Shown here one piece after another: positions 59,201 through 64,000 of a stretch of 64,000 nucleotides of DNA. The translations under genes were made by a program, and so were the position numbers. Source of the stretch: Eudorina sp. 2006-703-Eu-15 (lineage: Eukaryota > Chlorophyta > Chlorophyceae > Chlamydomonadales > Volvocaceae); the NCBI GenBank assembly GCA_003117195.1, contig BDSI01000089.1:466142-530141 (forward strand), written 5' to 3'. Every line of letters starts with the position of its first letter. Positions within the stretch are counted from its first letter, which is position 1. Below the pieces are notes generated by a model. The model was not told the DNA's origin, ran no database searches, and was given only the letters and a program-made list of their open reading frames with translations.

Positions 59201-62200
59201 GGCTAGGTGGGGGAGATGGAGGTGCAGGGCTGGGAGGCGGAGACGGCGCTGGGGACTGGGCGGCGGTGACGGGGGCGCAGGGCTGGGTGGCGGAGAAGGC
59301 CGTGGCGGTGGGCTCGGGGGTGGCGGGCCGGGCGGCGGCGACGGCGGCACAGGGCTCGGCGGCGGCGATGGTGGAGACGGGCTGGGTGGGGGCAAGGGTG
59401 GAGTCGGGCTCGGCGGTGGAGGCGAGACGGAGGCTGCGGGCTGGGAGGCGGGGAAGGCGGCTGGGGCTGGGCGGCGGAGATGGCGGAATGGGGCTGGGAG
59501 GTGGCAAGGGAGGCAGGGGCCGGGGCGGTGGCGGTGACGGAGGTGGCGGACTAGGCGGCAGTGGAGACGGGGCGGCGGGCTGGGGCGGGGTGACGGAGGT
59601 GCAGGGCTGGGCGGCGGCATAGGTGGTGGCGGCAGCGGGGGCGGTGAGGGCGGTGCAGGGCTGGGCGGAGGTGAGGGCGGCGCGGGGCTAGGTGGGGGAG
59701 ATGGAGGTGCAGGGCTGGGAGGCGGAGACGGCTGCTGGGGACTGGGCGGCGGTGACGGGGGCGCAGGGCTGGGTGGCGGAGAAGGCCGTGGCGGTGGGCT
59801 CGGGGTGGCGGGCCGGGCGGCGGCGACGGCGGCACAGGGCTCGGCGGCGGCGATGGTGGAGACGGGCTGGGTGGGGGCAAGGGTGGAGTCGGGCTCGGCG
59901 GTGGAGGCGGCGACGGAGGCTGCGGGCTGGGAGGCGGGGAAGGCGGCTGGGGCTGGGCGGCGGAGATGGCGGAATGGGGCTGGGAGGTGGCAAGGGAGGC
60001 AGGGGCCGGGGCGGTGGCGGTGACGGAGGTGGCGGACTAGGCGGCAGTGGGAGACGGGGGCGGCGGGCTGGGCGGGTGACGGAGGTGCAGGGCTGGGCGG
60101 CGGCATAGGTGGTGGCGGCAGCGGGGGCGGTGAGGGCGGTGCAGGGCTGGGCGGAGGTGAGGGCGGCGCGGGCTAGGTGGGGAGATGGAGGTGCAGGGCT
60201 GGGAGGCGGAGACGGCTGCTGGGGACTGGGCGGCGGTGACGGGGCGCAGGGCTGGGTGGCGGAGAAGGCCGTGGCGGTGGGCTCGGGGGTGGCGGGCCGG
60301 GCGCGGCGACGGCGGCACAGGGCTCGGCGGCGGCGATGGTGGAGACGGGCTGGGTGGGGCAAGGGTGGAGTCGGGCTCGGCGGTGGAGGCGGGACGGAGG
60401 CTGCGGGCTGGAGGCGGGGAAGGCGGCTGGGGCTGGGCGGGAGATGGCGGAATGGGGCTGGGAGGTGGCAAGGGAGGCAGGGCCGGGGCGGTGGCGGTGA
60501 CGGAGGTGGCGGACTAGGCGGCAGTGGAGACGGGGGCGGCGGGCTGGGGGCGGGTGACGGAGGTGCAGGGCTGGGCGGCGGCATAGGTGGTGGCGGCAGC
60601 GGGGGCGGTGAGGGCGGTGCAGGGCTGGGCGAGGTGAGGGCGGCGCGGGGCTAGGTGGGGGAGATGGAGGTGCAGGGCTGGGAGGCGGAGACGGCGCTGG
60701 GGACTGGGCGGCGGTGACGGGGCGCAGGGCTGGGTGGCGGAGAAGGCCGTGGCGGTGGGCTCGGGGTGGCGGGCCGGGCGGCGGCGACGGCGGCACAGGG
60801 CTCGGCGGCGGCGATGGTGGAGACGGGCTGGGTGGGGGCAAGGGTGGAGTCGGCTCGGCGGTGGAGGCGGCGACGGAGGCTGCGGGCTGGGAGGCGGGAA
60901 AGAAGGCCGTGGCGGTGGCTCGGGGGGCGGGCCGGGCGGCGGCGACGGCGGCACAGGGCTCGGCGGCGGCGATGGTGGAGACGGGCTGGGTGGGGCAAGG
61001 GTGGAGTCGGGCTCGGCGGTGGAGGCGGAGACGGAGGCTGCGGGCTGGAGGCGGGAAAGGCGGCTGAGGGCTGGGCGGCGAGATGGCGGAATGGGGCTGG
61101 GAGGTGGCAAGGGAGGCAGGGGCCGGGGCGGTGGCGGTGACGGAGGTGGCGGACTAGGCGGCAGTGGAGACGGGGGGCGGGCTGGGGCGGTGACGGAGGT
61201 GCAGGGCTGGGCGGCGGCATAGGTGGTGGCGGCAGCGGGGGCGGTGAGGGCGGTGCAGGGCTGGGCGGAGGTGAGGGCGGCGCGGGGGCTAGGTGGGGAG
61301 ATGGAGGTGCAGGGCTGGGAGGCGGAGACGGCGGCTGGGGACTGGGCGGCGGTGACGGGGCGCAGGGCTGGGTGGCGGAGAAGGCCGTGGCGGTGGGGGG
61401 GGTGGCGGGCCGGGCGGCGGCGACGGCGGCACAGGGCTCGGCGGCGGCGATGGTGGAGACGGGCTGGGTGGGGGCAAGGGTGGAGTCGGGCTCGGCGGTG
61501 GAGGCGGAGACGGAGGCTGCGGGCTGGGAGGCGGGGAAGGCGGCTGGGGCTGGGCGGCGGAGATGGCGGAATGGGGCTGGGAGGTGGCAAGGGAGGCAGG
61601 GGCCGGGGCGGTGGCGGTGACGGAGGTGGCGGACTAGGCGGCAGTGGAGACGGGGGCGGCGGGCTGGGGCGGTGACGGAGGTGCAGGGCTGGGCGGCGGC
61701 ATAGGTGGTGGCGGCAGCGGGGGCGGTGAGGGCGGTGCAGGGCTGGGCGGAGGTGAGGGCGGCGCGGGGCTAGGTGGGGAGATGGAGGTGCAGGGCTGGG
61801 AGGCGGAGACGGCGGCTGGGGACTGGGCGGCGGTGACGGGGGCGCAGGGCTGGGTGGCGGAGAAGGCCGTGGCGGTGGGCTCGGGGTGGCGGGCCGGGCG
61901 GCGGCGACGGCGGCACAGGGCTCGGCGGCGGCGATGGTGGAGACGGGCTGGGTGGGGCAAGGGTGGAGTCGGGCTCGCGGTGGAGGCGGAGACGGAGGCT
62001 GCGGGCTGGGAGGCGGGGAAGGCGGCTGGGGCTGGGCGGCGGAGATGGCGGAATGGGGCTGGGAGGTGGCAAGGGAGGCAGGGGCCGGGGCGGTGGCGGT
62101 GACGGAGGTGGCGGACTAGGCGGCAGTGGAGACGGGGGCGGGCTGGCGGCGGGTGACGGAGGTGCAGGGCTGGGCGGCGGCATAGGTGGTGGCGGCAGCG

Positions 62201-64000
62201 GGGGCGGTGAGGGCGGTGCAGGGCTGGGCGGAGGTGAGGGCGGCGCGGGGCTAGGTGGGGAGATGGAGGTGCAGGGCTGGGAGGCGGAGACGGCTGCTGG
62301 GGACTGGGCGGCGGTGACGGGGCGCAGGGCTGGGTGGCGGAGAAGGCCGTGGCGGTGGCTCGGGGGTGGCGGGCCGGGCGGCGGCGACGGCGGCACAGGG
62401 CTCGGCGGCGGCGATGGTGGAGACGGGCTGGGTGGGGGCAAAGGGTGGAGTCGGGCTCGGCGGTGGAGGCGGAGACGGAGGCTGCGGGCTGGGAGGCGGG
62501 AAGCGGCTGGGGGCTGGGCGGCGGAGATGGCGGAATGGGGCTGGGAGGTGGCAAGGGAGGCAGGGGCCGGGGCGGTGGCGGTGACGGAGGTGGGGACTAG
62601 GCGGCAGTGGAGACGGGGGCGGCGGCTGGCGGCGGTGACGGAGGTGCAGGGCTGGGCGGCGGCATAGGTGGTGGCGGCAGCGGGGGCGGTGAGGGCGGTG
62701 CAGGGCTGGGCGGAGGTGAGGGCGGCGCGGGGCTAGGTGGGGGAGATGGAGGTGCAGGGCTGGGAGGCGGAGACGGCTGCTGGGGACTGGGCGGCGGTGA
62801 CGGGGCGCAGGGCTGGGTGGCGGAGAAGGCCGTGCGGTGGGTTCGGGTGGCGGGCCGGGCGGCGGCGACGGCGGCACAGGGCTCGGCGGCGGCGATGGTG
62901 GAGACGGGCTGGGGGCAAGGGTGGAGTCGGGCTCGGCGTGGGAGGCGGAGACGGAGGCTGCGGGGCTGGGAGGCGGGGAAGCGGCTGGGGCTGGGCGGCG
63001 GAGATGGCGGAATGGGGCTGGGAGGTGGCAAGGGAGGCAGGGGCCGGGGCGGTGGCGGTGACGGAGGTGGCGGACTAGGCGGCAGTGGAGACGGGGGGCG
63101 GGCTGGGGCGGGTGACGGTGCAGGGCTGGGCGGCGGCATAGGTGGTGGCGGCAGCGGGGCGGTGAGGGCGGTGCAGGGCTGGGCGGAGGTGAGGGCGGCG
63201 GCGGGCTAGGTGGGGGAGATGGAGGTGCAGGCTGGGAGGCGGAGACGGCTGCTGGGGACTGGGCGGCGGTGACGGGGCGCAGGGCTGGGTGGGGAGAAGG
63301 CCGTGGCGGTGGTCGGGGTGGCGGGCCGGGCGGCGGCGACGGCGGCACAGGGCTCGGCGGCGGCGATGGTGGAGACGGGCTGGGTGGGGGCAAGGGTGGA
63401 GTCGGCTCGGCGGTGAGGGAGACGGAGGCTGCGGGCTGGGAGGCGGGGAAGGCGGCTGGGGCTGGGCGGCAAGATGGCGGAATGGGGCTGGGAGGGCAAG
63501 GGAGGCAGGGGCCGGGGCGGTGGCGGTGACGGAGGTGGCGGACTAGGCGGCAGTGGAGACGGGGGCGGCGGCTGGGCGGGTGACGGAGTGCAGGGCTGGG
63601 CGGCGGCAGGGTGGTGGCGGCAGCGGGCGGTGAGGGCGGTGCAGGGCTGGGCGGAGGTGGAGGGCGGCGCGGGGCTAGGTGGGGAGATGGAGTGCAGGGC
63701 TGGGAGGCGGAGACGGCGGCTGGGGACTGGCGGCGGTGACGGGGGCGCAGGGCTGGGTGGCGGAGAAGGCCGTGGCGGTGGGCTCGGGGGGTGGCGGGGC
63801 CGGGCGGCGGCGACGGCGGCACAGGCTCGGCGGCGGCGATGGTGGAGACGGGCTGGGTGGGGGCAAGGGTGGAGTCGGGCTCGGCGGTGGAGGCGGCGAC
63901 GGGGCTGCGGGCTGGGAGGCGGGGAAGCGGCTGGGGCTGGGCGCGGAGATGGCGAATGGGGCTGGGAGGTGGCAAGGGAGGCAGGGGCCGGGGCGGTGGC
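35292..64000 (-). CDS. Giant hydroxyproline-rich extracellular matrix protein with F5/8 type C domain (3' part)
   Basis: Predicted secreted wall/matrix glycoprotein; the start lies off the right edge. The C-terminal exons are firm: 36882 upward through the discoidin domain into the shaft, 36501-36235, and 35725-35292 (stop TAG), joined in phase. The shaft has units of [20 protein letters not shown] type, the usual substrate of prolyl hydroxylation and arabinosylation in volvocine walls. Next is an F5/8 type C (discoidin, Gal-binding fold) domain: ANSVLG-like [52 protein letters not shown]. Exon 36501-36235 encodes a Cys-rich module ([27 protein letters not shown]) resembling PAN/apple-like folds. 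The last 144 residues ([37 protein letters not shown]) form a beta-rich module I do not name. The frame is open from the stop up to about 38085, where a one-base G-run difference (37998-38001) breaks it; beyond that the array carries many such breaks, so continuity over 38-64 kb is not shown. Confidence 0.82.
37515..64000. repeat. Megasatellite encoding the Pro/Ser-rich shaft (at least 53 units)
   Basis: I followed the marker GCGGCAT(G/A)GGTGGTGGCGG through the array: 37636, 38154, 38670, 39189, 39704, 40217 and so on to about 63604, 53 occurrences. Spacing is 508-519 bp up to 49461 and 474-488 bp afterwards, with one 626-bp exception at 60592-61218. The plus strand is strongly G-rich. Units before 46.4 kb read CATGGG at the marker, later ones CATAGG. 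The shorter class lacks about 30 bp (GGCGATGGAGGC...GGGAG) between the GGAGGTGCAGGGCTGGGAGG and GAGACGG blocks. The array continues past the right edge. Confidence 0.97.

Noticed and set aside
38744..63700. Many long plus-strand Gly-rich open frames and minus-strand His/Arg-rich frames in the array
   Set aside because: They are alternate readings of the megasatellite, which lacks stops in most frames. The His/Arg runs begin exactly at one-base frame breaks in the Pro/Ser frame.

Overview
The window looks like nuclear DNA of a GC-rich green alga, most likely a chlamydomonadalean/volvocine relative. The clues are short introns with GTGAGT/GTGCGT-type donors, TGTAA polyadenylation signals, CA/CT-rich introns, a nuclear gene for photosystem I subunit PsaI, and a very long Pro/Ser-rich (hydroxyproline-rich) extracellular-matrix-type gene. 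All gene models were built by hand by joining exons; reading phase is consistent across every junction given.

Layout. (1) 1-2145, minus: 5' part of a P3A plasma-membrane H+-ATPase (four exons, the rest lies off the left edge). (2) 4500-12133, minus: complete 12-exon gene for chloroplast elongation factor 4 (LEPA), with two families of repeats in its introns. (3) 12408-15099, minus: complete six-exon SR45/RNPS1-type splicing factor. (4) 15532-21202, plus: complete 15-exon STE20/Fray-like protein kinase, head-to-head with SR45. (5) 22403-24112, minus: complete four-exon gene for a predicted plastid glycine-rich membrane protein of unknown function. (6) 24526-28674, plus: complete nine-exon SETD6/Rubisco-LSMT-like SET-domain lysine methyltransferase, head-to-head with (5). 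(7) 29566-30384, minus: complete three-exon PSAI. (8) 30.4-35.3 kb: gene-poor, less GC-rich, with two adjacent related elements that have terminal inverted repeats (31996-33225 and 33228-33846). (9) 35292-64000, minus: 3' part of a giant extracellular matrix gene. A C-terminal module, a Cys-rich module and an F5/8 type C (discoidin) domain are preceded by a Pro/Ser-rich shaft encoded by at least 53 tandem units of about 515 then about 484 bp. The array runs off the right edge.

The genes do not form an operon-like system. LEPA, PSAI and the glycine-rich protein point to the plastid; SR45 to mRNA processing; the kinase and the methyltransferase to regulation; the H+-ATPase to the plasma membrane; the last gene to the cell wall or matrix. 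The most notable structures are the matrix-protein megasatellite, with its size step and many single-base frame breaks, the paired TIR element, and the intronic repeats of LEPA. I found no CRISPR array, rRNA or convincing tRNA.
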